From Catonia carolina (taxonomy: Eukaryota; Arthropoda; Insecta; Hemiptera; Achilidae): a stretch of 64,000 bases of DNA. Shown one piece after another: positions 44,576 through 55,440 of the stretch. The stretch covers positions 64,898,001 through 64,962,000 of the forward strand of contig JAQMRL010000006.1 in the NCBI GenBank assembly GCA_035578175.1. The letters run 5' to 3'. Both the position numbers and the translations under genes were made by a program. The notes under the pieces were generated by a model. That model saw only the letters and a program-made list of their open reading frames with translations, was not told the DNA's origin and made no database searches. The first letter of the stretch is position 1; every line of letters begins with the position of its first letter.

Positions 44576-44696
44576 TCGCTAAAAACATGTTTTTTGGGTT
44601 CAGAAAACGGTATATCCGGTGAAAACACGATTTCAAAAAATCTACATGAAAACAATACTTTTCTTCCTATATACATATAGGCACGGAAAAGTAAAA
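43894..44696 (-). repeat. Repeat C copy with (CA)n run
   Basis: Starts TCTGGTGTGAAACACTCACA plus ACTTTCTCTTGC and ends AGGCACGGAAAAGTAAA, with a CA run at about 44531-44570. Two internal units. Confidence 0.85.
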
Positions 44697-46019
44697 CTTT
44701 CAAAAAACTTCAGATAAAAAAATTCCATAACTTGTTTCATCTAAATAATTCACAATTAAAAGAAAGCATTACATCCAAAACGTAGAGGATGCGCTAAGTT
44801 CATATCAATGATTTTTGAATAAAAATCTCTAGACAGAATGACACAATTTAATTTTTCTCCTTTATTAATGTTATAATAACCGAGAATCTGGACAAAGAAC
44901 CATACATCATTCCAATTTTGTTTTTAATGACCAGAATAATCTACTTTCTTTCACTGCACTTAGAGAAAGTAGTACGAATTTTCCTATTTAAATAAAACTT
45001 CAATGGAAAACAACTTTATGAACAAGAAGAATTATAATTGTCAACACTTTCTCTACGATTGCGATCAATTACATTTGACTTTTGTACACAATTTTCAAAT
45101 AATTTTAATATAAACATAAAAGTATTGTGTACGGTGACAAATGGGGTAAATTTTAAATGAAAAAACTAACTAGTTTTCAGTTTTATTTTCTCTTTAATAG
45201 GAATTTCGTTTAGAACAGTTTGTTACAAAGGAAATTGTAGTTAATTTTCCAATACTATTTTATGCAATGTATTTTAGATACCCATAAAATAACACGTTGA
45301 TTATATTGCAATTAACATGAATGTTTTTACGATTGACACGATAATGTAGAGAAAATAGAATACAAAGAGGAATTCGAATGTTTTCTGATTGGTTGTAGTT
45401 TAGTTATGTTACTACGTATATGCAAAATGAAACACATGTAATTTTCTTTTAAAATTGTAACGAGCAAGTAATTGTAGCAACTGAAACGGAATCGGGACAT
45501 AATTTATTTTCCGATTTGATTTAAAATTACATTAACTATTTTCAGAATAAAGAAAACTAATGAGATCCCAATAATAAACTAAGGAGTTGCAACATAATTT
45601 CTAATAATAGTTAATTCTAAGTTTCAGAAACTCGATATCGTTCACGGTATTATTAACTCTTCTTACAACACAAATAAACAATCGTGCCAAATCAGAAATC
45701 AACCCTAGACGATTCAAGTACCGTAATATGATTCAAGTATAAAGGAGCATACGACAAACAATTCCATAAAGCACAGAACTTTCAACTAGTTAATACAACT
45801 CTTAATGACGCTATTTTATCCATAATACAATCTTGATTCCGTATTTACTTAATCCACCCATCTTCCAGTTGACCAGAGCAGGAGGCTTCATGATAAAACA
45901 GGAGAAATCAAACACCTGAAAAACAATACAACGAAACATTTTCGGAAAAATAAGAAGACCACCCAAAGAAATTAGCATAGTAACGCTACAGAATCCAACG
46001 AAAAACTCTATCAAAATAT
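44697..46019. other. Unassigned stretch
   Basis: AT-rich; a 97-codon open frame at 45811-46104 (minus) has no motif I recognise. Confidence 0.4.
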
Positions 46020-46340
46020 GGAAACCATCCAAGAAATCATAGTGAAACGAAAAGCCAAAGTTTTGGACACCAGTTCGGCGACGGTTAAACAAGAAAATAT
46101 TCAAAAAAAGATGAGTTTCAAATCAGTTTCTCAGGTATTCCAAAAACAGAAGTTGAAAATACAAAATTAATAACAGACGAGTGCATTATCGTGACCTATT
46201 CAGGAAACGAATTTACATTTAAAAAGTTAAGTGCACTGAAGTACTTAAGCGCATAAAAGAGAAAAAAATTGTCGAAAGAACGGTGGAAAAAGGCTAAGCA
46301 GTCAAGAGACACCATGAATGAAGAAAAACTGAAAGTTTAC
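46020..46340 (+). pseudogene. Possible decayed LINE ORF2 C-terminus
   Basis: In broken frames the plus strand reads KSQSFGHQFGDG, QVFQKQKLKIQN, RDLFRKRIY and KKIVERTVEKAKQSRDTMNE-like segments. These are reminiscent of the FGH...W...KDL...LFR.KI...FKG...W...RK tail of several non-LTR elements. Decay is heavy and the match is by eye only. Confidence 0.35.
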
Positions 46341-46457
46341 CTCGGTGCGTGGCAGTCCGTAGAAGAAAAATCAATTCTTTTTTTAATTTTCAAGCATCAA
46401 AAATTTCTGAATTGGTTATAACATAATACTGTTTAATACTGATTAAAGAAAAAAAAA

Positions 46458-47410
46458 TCTGGTGTGAAACACTCACACAACTTTCTCTTGCCAATGCAAA
46501 TGATTAATAATAAACCTAACATTATTAATAAAATATTAGAAATAAACAAAAACTAACCTCAAAAACATAACCTTATTTTAATCATGAGTGAATGACCCAA
46601 AATGACAATCGAACTCAGTTTGGCTTAAAAATACGGAAAATCACGCTTTCACGCTAAACTAGGCTCTGTAGAGAAAAATGCTCTAAACAAAAGTTGTAGA
46701 TCTTTTAATTTTCTATAACTTTTATTATATACACTTTTGTCGTAAAATGCATACTAAGACCGAAATGTTAAAAAAATCGATTTTTCTCACGTTTTCGTGA
46801 GAAAAAAAACAGAAAATCGCAAATTACCGCTAAACTAAGCGTTATACAAAAAAATGTTTGAAACAAAAGTTGTAGGTTTTTAAATTCTCTACAACTTTTA
46901 TTATATAAGTTTTTGCGCTGAAATTTATATTAAAGCCGTAATCTTAAAAAAACAACGTTTCTACGTGAAAACAGCCTCACCGAGAATTTCAGCAAACATG
47001 GCGCCTACCCTATCTTGTAGAGAATAAAAAATTGAGTAAAATAGGCGATTTTAAAAAAAATCGTAGGACCAGTTTTTGAGAAAATCGCAAAAAACTGAAA
47101 AATTATACGAATAAACTACTACTTCCGGTTGACCGATTTTGATGAAAATGTTCATGTCGCGTCCGGTAGTGGTATGTAACTTAAGTTTCAAGTTTCAAGT
47201 TCGTACGATGTTCCGTTCTTGAGATATTCTGTTCACACACACACACACACACAGACACACACACAGACACACAGACCAATCGCTAAAAACATGTTTTTTG
47301 GGTTCAGGGGGTCTGAAAACGTATAGATCCGGTGAAAACTCGATTTCGAAAAATCGACATGAAAACAATACTTTCCTTCCTATATATTCATATAGGCAAG
47401 AGAAAGTAAA
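46458..47410 (-). repeat. Repeat C, long complete copy
   Basis: From ATCTGGTGTGAAACACTCAC to ATATAGGCAAGAGAAAGTAA, with two clear internal units (paired GAGAAAAAAAACAGAAAATC and GTTGTAG blocks) and a CA run with CAGACA interruptions at 47227-47272. A good reference copy of the family. Confidence 0.9.
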
Positions 47411-47439
47411 AATCAAACTATTAAGACTTAAAATTTTGT

Positions 47440-47560
47440 AAAATCACTAATTGACGCTAAACTAAGCTCTGTAGAATATAATTCTAGAAATAAAAGTTAT
47501 AGGTATTTTTTGTTTCCGTAATATAACATTCTACGACAAAAATGTATATAATTAATATTA
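47440..47560 (-). repeat. Repeat C internal-unit fragment
   Basis: AATCACTAATTGACGCTAAA followed by TCTGTAGAATATAATTC and TACGACAAAAATGTATATAA matches one internal unit of repeat C, isolated next to the complete copy. Confidence 0.65.
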
Positions 47561-47761
47561 TACATTACAAATTAACATTGTACTATGCTTATCAAGGTCA
47601 GAGCTACCATTAAAACTTAAGAACTGTAATATTGTAATTAATTTGTCGATTTAAGTAGCATAATTAATTGTAATTTATTTAATTTACCCAGATCCAGAAA
47701 CGGTCCTTAGAGATCAAAATATATTCACGTAGAGTAATACAAAGTAAAATGTTACTCCCGT
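47561..47761. other. Unassigned spacer
   Basis: AT-rich spacer leading to the TTAA-target element; nothing recognised. Confidence 0.35.
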
Positions 47762-47765
47762 TTAA

Positions 47766-48483
47766 GGGGAGCACTATACCTCGAAAATAGAAAATATCGA
47801 TTTTTCTAATTTTGGCGCCATTGCCTTCTGTATCTTTTTCTGTGTAATTACACATAAAAATTATAACTGTACGATAGAAATTACGAAAGCTACCCAGTTT
47901 TTAGTTAAGTAATGTTCTGACTAGAATTTCTTTTAATTGGGTTAATCTGTGGAAACAATTATTAAGAGTTGCGATATTCAAAGAACACAGAAAGCTGAGA
48001 AGGCAATGGAAAATGTGTCAAAAGAAGCAAGACAAGAGAAAAAGAGGAAATTAAAACTAGTAAAATAAGTTAAAACTAGGAAATTAGGGTAAGTAAAATT
48101 TCACAGCTCATTTCCCGCAAATTCACTTTTTCCCATGAAGGTACAGTTTTCTCAAAAACAGACTTTGAAGGTTGAAATGTTTTGAACATGTTTCCCAGTA
48201 TAATTGTGACATATGGTACTAGAATCATTGCAGTATTATTACTAAGTTCGAAATAAAATAAAAAATTTTCTACAAAAAAAATTAAATTGTTTTTGCATTT
48301 TTCAAAAAATTTCTCGAAATGGTATGGCTAGCTCTATATTAATAATTCTAGTACCAGAGCTTAAAAATATGTCAAAGAAAAGGCACAAAAAAATTAAAGC
48401 TCTAACTCTTTACGGTTTCTTAGAAACGTGTACCTAAAAAAGGTCAATTAAACATGAATTAGATAGGAGGTATAGTGCTCCTC
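47766..48483. mobile_element. TTAA-target DNA element, non-autonomous
   Basis: Inverted ends GGGGAGCACTATACCTC and GAGGAGCACTATACCTC (17 bp, one mismatch), directly flanked by TTAA on both sides (47762-47765 and 48484-48487). TTAA duplications are produced by piggyBac and Kolobok transposases. The 718-bp interior has no recognisable protein. Confidence 0.85.
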
Positions 48484-48487
48484 TTAA

Positions 48488-48924
48488 TTACGGCTAACCT
48501 TTTTGCGTACTGAATCAATTTAATGAGATTATAAAAATACATGAATTAGAATCAAACAACCTATTTTCATACCATACAATAATATACGTACAAATATTAT
48601 GATGTACGAAAGCCAATAATACTCGGTGGTTAATTAATTAATAAAGATTTATTCAGATACATGGATGCAAACATAATACGGTATTTAGATGTAAAATGAC
48701 AAAATTTTAATATAATTTTTGACAGATATTACTAAACCTAATTTCCACCACATGCATAAACAATAATCAAATTTAATTAATATTCGTAATAAATAAACTG
48801 AAATCTGTTTTTGGCATTTCAATAATACTCTAGTTACATTTTAAAGTAATAATCATATTATATAACAAACATTGCAACAATCTGATGTATACAATTTAAT
48901 AACACGAACTTTTCAATCCATATA
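48488..48924. other. Unassigned AT-rich stretch
   Basis: No recognised feature. Confidence 0.4.
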
Positions 48925-50099
48925 CGAGGCGTGATCAAAATATTTTTGACTTTAATTTTTATTACGGTACTGTACATTGAGCTGCACAACTTCCGTATTT
49001 GATTTTTAAATGGCGGCGGGGAATTTTACTTTAAGGAGAAGAGGTACCCAGTGGTACATTCTCGGTTCAAAACTTCGGGTATTGTCTGTTATTCAGAGCA
49101 AGAGGTCTCTATTCCATTTCCGCTTTAAACGACGCACAGTTGTAAAGTTCCTTGTAGCTAGATCACGGGCTAGTTGGTTTGGATGGTCATCTAGTTTTGA
49201 TGATCAAAAATTACGATGAATAATTTTATTACGAACAAAGTAATAAGCATACATAAAATTTTAATTTATCTCCTTTAAAGTATTTTTCTTGGCTAGCGAT
49301 GTACTTATCCCAACGTTGATTCCATGATTGGAAGCATTTCTGCAAAGCTTCTTTTGGAAGGGCCTTTAGCTCCTTTGTCGTAGCCTTCTCAATGTCGGCA
49401 ATGGGTTCAAAACGTTTTTCTTTTCAGCACGGTTTTTATTTTTAGAAAAACCCATAAGTCACATGGTGCTAAAACCCGAGAGTGAGATGGATAAGAACAG
49501 ACAGGAATCTTTTACTCGGCCAAAAACTTACGGATCAGAAGCGAAGTGGCACGGGACGACAAAATTCTGGGAAAAATTTCGCACTCACTCGTCTCATTTG
49601 CAAATTATCGGTTAAAATGCTTTGCACGGACCCGTACGAAATATTCGGTAAGCTTTTGAATTGTCAATTACCTTTTCGAATGAATCATTGTTGGCAATTT
49701 TTCCACGTTTTCATCTGGTTTTAAAATCGAAGGACATCCCGACCTTTCCTATCTTTAATCGACTCATTTACGCGTTTAAATCGCTCGTACCACTCGTAAA
49801 CAGTCTTCAGAATTACCATATTATTTCCATACACTAACTTTTAACATTTCATGAGCTTCTTCGCCACTTTAAACAAATATTATTGTTAACACGTTGTTCA
49901 AAATCTATGACGCGGTAAACACGATCTCGCTCTTCCAGCTCTGGAAGTCCACTTGCAATTTACATCTTTTTCTAACCTAACTTGACACAGACTATCTCAA
50001 AGAATCAAGCTATCGGGCTTATTACTTCAATCAAATGGATGTACTGTCAGCAGGTTTTCTCGTAGTAAAATTATTCACCGTATTTTTTATAACACCTAG
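48925..50099 (-). mobile_element. Mariner element, nearly full-size but decayed
   Basis: Ends CGAGGCGTGATCAAAATA and, inverted, CTAGGTGTTATAAAAAATA lie next to TA on both sides (48923-48924 and 50100-50101). The 1175-bp length approaches the usual 1.3 kb. The minus strand carries the transposase relic described separately. The TIR mismatch level indicates an old insertion. Confidence 0.8.
49225..49985 (-). pseudogene. Mariner (DD34D-like) transposase relic
   Basis: In order on the minus strand, through many frameshifts: RVYRVIDFEQRVNNNICLKW and KTVYEWYERFKR (N-terminal HTH), SYGSVQSIL.DNLQMRRVSA (linker to catalytic domain), then after a deletion of the first catalytic region FLAE-KIPVCSYPSHSRVLAP with CDLWVFLKIKTVLKRK (third Asp block, normally SPDLAPCDF) and ELKALPKEALQKCFQSWNQR, WDKYIASQEKYFKGDK. 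Central catalytic residues are missing. Non-functional. Confidence 0.8.
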
Positions 50100-50101
50100 T
50101 A

Positions 50102-50454
50102 TAAAATCATGATAGTTTTCGGAAGGAATCGTATCAAGTTCAAATAGTATGCTTTCCAACAAATCTGACGTATAGGAAAATTAACATAGGAGAATATACT
50201 GTCAACATAAATCTAATTACAAGGGTGTAATCTTACTTTTATCGCTTCATTCTTTAGGAAACAGAATAAAAATGAGTCTACAAAAGAATTTAATACATCC
50301 TACTAATTTAATTATTAACAAAAAGGCAAAAATGCTATTCAATTTAGATATAGCGCGGTACTTAGCTTACATAAGAAAAAAATTCGCTTCCATTTTAGTA
50401 TGACCGTTAGCTGGGCGTGTAAATTTTTTTTACGTCTGTTTTACAAATCTACTA
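50102..50454. other. Unassigned stretch
   Basis: AT-rich, nothing recognised. Confidence 0.4.
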
Positions 50455-50565
50455 ATGCAAACGATGGAGAATGATGATATATGAAAATGAGGGGAAAAAT
50501 GCCAGACCTGATCGGGAATCGAACCCGGGGCCCCGGCGTAGAAACCAATTGCTAAAGTGATAATT
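50455..50565 (-). mobile_element. tRNA-derived SINE (head type 2), 5' part degraded
   Basis: The minus strand has CCCCGGGTTCGATTCCCGAT (strong B box) preceded by GCAATTGGTTTCTACGCC, like the 27865 SINE head, and followed by TCTGGCATTTTTCCCC and ATCATCATTCTCCATCG plus TTTGCATTAG, the body shared with the type 1 SINE. Confidence 0.72.
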
Positions 50566-50569
50566 TTTA

Positions 50570-51730
50570 GCAGTGAACTTAAGTTATGCGTTACGAAGTA
50601 AGAAAATTGCTTTAGTTTCAGTTTCGCTCGTTTGTTGTCTGATCCGTTCAGATACTCAGACCTATCTGAGTCTTTTTAAGCGACCGCCCACCGAATCGAG
50701 TGGTCTTTTTGGTTTTTTTGAACCAACGGTAGAATATTGCTTACACGACTTTCCATATTTGATTTTCTAGGTAATTTGTTCACAATACAAAATTCTTAAG
50801 ATCTATTCTATCAACTACATCTATAGTCTGTCTACGCTAAGAGTACTCCGACGTAGGCAACCAGCAACACAAGTGAGCTTGCGCATTAATTAAAAATACG
50901 CACAGCATGACCAAAAACAAAATTCCATAAAACACTAATTCACTCTAAGCTTAATATTATAATGAAAACACTTTCAATTCATCTGTTAGAAAATATTTTA
51001 TAAATCGAATATTAGTTTACCATTATTAACTAAAACTTTTACCATTTTTACTCTTAAATTGTTATTTTTTCGTTACATTCTTTCCTATTATTAAATCATT
51101 ATTTACAATTAGTAGGTTTTTAATAAAGACTCAGTTTTATTTTTGGTCGCAAGTAATAATATAAAACTAATGCGCTAGAATTATAACAGGAGAGTAAACA
51201 ATTCCAGTGATTCGTTGTTTATAATTTCAGGTTATTTACTTCATATCATTAAAATTAATGTCTGTGACTAGTTTAATACAACTGTTGCACTTTCCCGTGT
51301 TGACCTCATTTTTAGTTTCATCATTACCTTTTGGAATTATATCGGTTCGTTTCGATTTTCTTCGTAGACTGAAGTTGAAAAGTTTTGTAAGCTGGGTTTA
51401 GTTAACATGCGTGATAGTGAATGTGTTGAGTTTTTGAAACATAAAAGCGGTAAATATTAAAAAGTAGACAAAAATTGTTTTGTTAAATGTAATGGTTAAA
51501 ATACTTAATTAAGGAGTTTTTATGAAACTACAATAATTACAAGTAATCTGAACAGTAAAATTGAAAACGCTTAAAGGATTATGTTTATTTTATCTGGATG
51601 TAGATTGTAGATTTTTATGATTATGATGGAAGGTAGTGCAACAAATTGTCCGGCGGAAAAGTAGATACGCGGCAAATAGAGTAAAACTTTCGTTTACAAC
51701 CTATAGGCGCTTGCCTCACGCGGAGTACTC
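50570..51730. other. Unassigned stretch
   Basis: No recognised gene. TAAGAGTACTCCG at about 50838 is near the motif GCGGAGTACTCTTA at 51719-51733, which directly precedes the Harbinger element. Confidence 0.4.
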
Positions 51731-51863
51731 TTAGGCCGAGTACATACCAAAAGCAACCGGTGATAGCAACGCAACAGCAACTCAACTCGGTCAACTGTAG
51801 GTTTACACCGCGTGTACATACAAAAGAAACCCAAATTGACAAGTTATCCAGTCACTTGGACCG

Positions 51864-52181
51864 ATGTCTTCGTCCGAGGAGGAGGCAGTTCTTCTATATG
51901 CGCTTAGAAAAAAGAAGAAAACCTTACATAGACGGTTTAGTGTGCATCCATATAATGGCAGCAATGTACACAGAAGCCAGTGGCAAGCCTTACAAGAATT
52001 GGAAGAATATCCCGAAAAGTTTTTCAACTATTACAGGATGAGCAAGGCTACCTCTGATATGTTGCTGGATTTAGTGACACCTCTACTGCTGAAAAAAGTT
52101 ACTAACTACAGAACCCCAATTGATGTAGGCGAAAGATTAAGCTTGCCAAGTTTTGTCTGTCACCACCCTGTTACTGTATGA
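51864..52181 (+). pseudogene. PIF/Harbinger (HARBI1-like) transposase, N-terminal fragment
   Basis: From the ATG at 51864: MSSSEEEAVLLYALRKKKKT, then RRFSVHPYN, PEKFFNYYRMSKATSDMLLD and VTNYRTPIDVGERLS. This is the conserved N-terminal region of Harbinger transposases (R.-WVHP, FFNYFRMS, NYR..I...ERL). The DDE nuclease domain that follows is missing. About 17 out-of-family residues precede the stop because the frame reads antisense through the MADF gene end. Fewer than 110 residues remain of the usual 350-450. No stop is present within the retained part. Confidence 0.85.
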
Positions 52182-52262
52182 CTTGTTGTTATGGTCATAT
52201 AAACAATTAAACTGTTCAATGAACTGTGCAAACTTAATATTTTCTTGTTGTTCAGCAGCCAT
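52137..52262 (-). pseudogene. MADF-domain accessory protein, N-terminal fragment
   Basis: From the ATG at 52262 (minus): MAAEQQENIKFAQFIEQFNC then LYDHNNKSYSNRVVTDKTWQ-A-stop. FIE.-V/F...P-CLYD, Y.N and W are the first half of a MADF domain, the DNA-binding partner encoded by Harbinger elements, normally divergent or convergent with the transposase. It is cut at residue 40 by fusion to the transposase stub. Overlaps the end of the transposase frame by 45 bp on the opposite strand. Confidence 0.78.
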
Positions 52263-52484
52263 ATTTACGTACGGTCTGCACTTCCCAAGAGCAACTGCGC
52301 AACTGTCAACCCGAGTTTACAGCATGTCGTGACTTGAGTTGCCTGCGTTGCTCAGTCAAGTGACCGTTGAATCACAGTCGCTTTGGTATACACAGGCCCA
52401 TTAAACTGCGTGTGTTATTCATAGGCAACTCAAGTTGCCGTTGCGTTGCAATCACCGGTTGCTTTTGGTATGTACTCGGCCTTA

Positions 52485-53440
52485 CAGTAGATAGACTATA
52501 GATTATCACTGCATAATGCTGCAATACATTTTCACTCATTGCACACTTATAAATTCATACCATTTTAACAAATTATATAAAATTAACTTAGACGAGTAGT
52601 AAACATCATGATCTATTTTGTAACACTCCATAATGTTACGTTGAATTGATATGTAAATCTATCTTGATATACGAGTAAATGAAGATATTATGACATAACA
52701 TATAAGTTACAACAAATCGGTTCTTGAGAGGCGAAGGGGTTTTTAAATCATAAAATAATAAATACGTTACTTTTGGTAGAGCGAGGATAAGATTAACGGA
52801 AGTGTCGGTGGAGTTACTGGAGAGTTAACAGAGTACAACAGAAATTCAAGAGATTATCTTCTCACTTCAGAAGATCAAAATACTGTACTTGAAGAAGAGA
52901 TTCTTCCTCTTAGAAGATTCTCTCATCTTATTTATCATTTTCTCTCTGCGTTTACATCTTTTCTTTCACTTCATCCTAGCAATTTATCAGTTTTCAACCG
53001 ATTTTCCCCGTCGCCATTCTCTTTATAAATAACATAACACACCCAATCTCAACCCACGTAGTAACTTTGTATTACTGCTACTTGTATTTCGGGTATGGGT
53101 GGTTCTAATCCATCACCTAATCCTTGTAAACACCATAAAATTTCTATCACATTATTGTTAAGTATAAAAGTGATTTATCAAAGGAGATAATTAAGTTTAA
53201 GTTAATTTAATTTCTCTCAATTTCCGTAGGCATACAAAATTACTATCATTAATTATTGTTAATTAATTAATTAATACTAATTTTAGATGTATAATTATTC
53301 GGAAACTAATTTAAATAGATTTGTTAACTTAACAAATATTACTTCCAAACTAGAAATTATTAAAAATATTTATCACAACGATACCACTACTCAAATAAAG
53401 CAAAAAAACTAAGCAACGGATTTACTTAAAAAATAAAAAT
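52485..53440. other. Unassigned stretch
   Basis: AT-rich with a C/T-rich part at 52915-53030; no gene recognised. Confidence 0.4.
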
Positions 53441-54118
53441 CTAGTGTGAAACACTCACACGATTTTCTCTTACCAATATAAATAATAAAAAATATAACCT
53501 AAGTTTAATCATTGGTAAATCATGTGCCATTAAAAACATTATTTAATTTTAATCATGGGTGAATGACCCAAAACTGTAATCAACCCAAATGTGATTATGT
53601 AGAAAAATATGCTAGAAAAAAAATTATAGGTTTTCTATTTTTCCTATAAGTTTAGTTTTATATACTTTTTTGTAATAAAATGCATAGTAAGGCCGGAATT
53701 TTGAATATTATAATTTTTTATGAGCAAACTACACAAAATCTCTAATTAACACGAACCTACGTGTTGAAGAAACAAAACCGTTTGAATAAAAGTTGTAGGT
53801 GTTTTAATTTCGTCCTAGAATGAATGTTACGAACGCAATCTTTAAAAAAATAACAGGAGAGCACAGCCTCCAAGAATTTCAGCACACATGTCGCTTACCC
53901 CATCTTGTAGGGGACAAAAATATTTAGTAAATTTAAAAAAAATCACTAATTTATGCTAAACTAGACTGTAGAAAAACAGTTTAAAATAAAAATTGTAGAT
54001 TTTTTTTACTTTCTCTTGCCTATATGAATACATAGGAAGGAAAGTAATGTTTTCATTATTGAGTTTTCACTGGATATACAAAACTCCCTGAACCCAAAAA
54101 ACATGTTTCTAGAGATTG

Positions 54119-54165
<47 letters not shown>

Positions 54166-55085
54166 CGCGCGTGCGCATGAACAGGATATTTGAAGAACGG
54201 AACATCGTACGAACTTGAAACTTAAATTAGATAACACTACAGGACCCGACACGAACATTTCATCAAATTCAGTCAACCGGAAGTAGTAGTTTATTCTTGT
54301 CATTTTTCACATTTTTGCGATTTTCTCAAAAACGGCTCCAACAATTTTTTTAAACTGCTTCATTTACTACATTTTTTATGCTCTACAAGATAGAGTAGGC
54401 GCCATGTCTGCTGAAATTCTTGAAGAGGCTGTTCTTTCATGAAAAAATGTTTTTTTTAAAGATTGCAGCCTTAATGTGCATTTTAGCGCAAAAGTGTATA
54501 TTAAAAATTGTAGACAATTAAAAAATCTACAACTTTTATTTCAAAGAGTTTTTTTGTTTAACACTTAGTTTAGCGGTAATTAGTGATTTTCTGTTTTTTT
54601 TCCCATGAAAATCTGTAACAAAAATCGTTTTTGTAAGATTTCGGCTGTAGTATGAATTTTACGACCAAGTGTACATCAAATTTATAGGTAATTCAAAGAT
54701 GTGCAAGTTTCATTTCAAGAATTATTCTCTACAAAGCCTAGTTTATCATGAAAGTGTGATTTTCTGCAATAAGCTAAATCGTAGAAACCGTTTTTGAGAT
54801 AATTGTAAGACAGTAAAAACTTGCACGAATCAACTACTACTTCCAGTGGACCGATTTTAACGAAAATATTCCCTAGTGGTACGTAATTTAAGTTCCAAAA
54901 TTTTAACTTCGAACAATATTCTGTTCTTCAGATATTTTGTTTACACCATTCGCTAAAAAATTGTTTTTAGCTTTAAGAGGCGTAAAAACTTGTATTTCCA
55001 GTTAACTCTCGAATTCGAAAAATCGTCATTAAAACAATATGCCAACTTCCTTCCTTACGAATACACATAGAGCAAGAAATGGTAA
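53441..55085 (-). repeat. Repeat C copy split by another repeat C
   Basis: Minus-oriented C from TCTAGTGTGAAACACTCACA to about 54003, resuming at about 54776 with TCGTAGAAACCGTTTTTGAG and ending at the ATACACATAGAGCAAGAAAT terminus. The plus-oriented copy 54009-54775 sits between. Confidence 0.78.
54009..54775 (+). repeat. Repeat C copy with long (GT)n run, inserted in another C
   Basis: Begins ACTTTCTCTTGCCTATATGA, has a (GT)20-type run at 54121-54168, and runs to AAGTGTGATTTTCTGCAAT, where its distal part is missing. The host copy continues on the other strand. Confidence 0.8.
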
Positions 55086-55103
55086 AAATAAAATGAAATA
55101 ATG

Positions 55104-55440
55104 TACACAGGAAAATACAAAGTAATACTCAAACCAGTTTGGACGTATGGGTTAGAGCTATGGGGTACAGCTAGTTAATCAACTATAGAAATACTACAGC
55201 GCTTACAATCAAAATGCCTGAAACTTATCACTGCAGCCCCATGATACATAAGCAATGAAATACTACACAATGACCTAAACCTGCCCTTCATAAAATAATA
55301 AAATTAAACATTATAGCGAAAAACATTTACAAAAACTAGAAGACCATCAGAATCCAGTAGCGATTAACCTCCTTGACAACAGCGAAGATACTCACAGACT
55401 GAAACATTTTTAACCATTAGACCTACCTCTACGATTTTAA
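55104..55440 (+). pseudogene. Jockey-like non-LTR retrotransposon ORF2 C-terminal relic
   Basis: Reads VILKPVWTYGLELWGTAS, IEILQRLQSKCLKLITAAP, SNEILHNDLNLPFIK, then after a frameshift KHLQKLEDHQNPVAINLLDN and SEDTHRLKHF-stop-PLDLPLRF-stop. This is the jockey-clade C-terminus (compare 10163-10600 and 28560-28622). Several stops and one frameshift; 5' part absent. Confidence 0.85.

Larger units (their letters stand above)
51734..52481. mobile_element. Mini PIF/Harbinger element with both genes reduced to N-terminal stubs
   Basis: TIRs of about 50 bp start GGCCGAGTACATACCAAAAG at both ends and are flanked by exact 3-bp TTA duplications (51731-51733 and 52482-52484), the PIF/Harbinger signature. 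Inside, the transposase N-terminus runs rightward and the MADF protein N-terminus runs leftward, converging on a fusion point near 52140. The 748-bp length, against several kb for full elements, implies one large internal deletion. Confidence 0.92.

Noticed and set aside
44313..44636. 107-codon frame with a CVCVCV run, and similar frames at 47195-47416, 54109-54303 and 60493-60711
   Set aside because: These read through the CA/GT run of repeat C, giving Cys-Val or Thr-His runs. They recur because the repeat recurs, not because of coding.
49010..49219. Plus-strand frame starting MAAGNFTLRRRG
   Set aside because: Lies inside the mariner relic on the opposite strand and matches nothing; probably a shadow frame in mariner 3' sequence.
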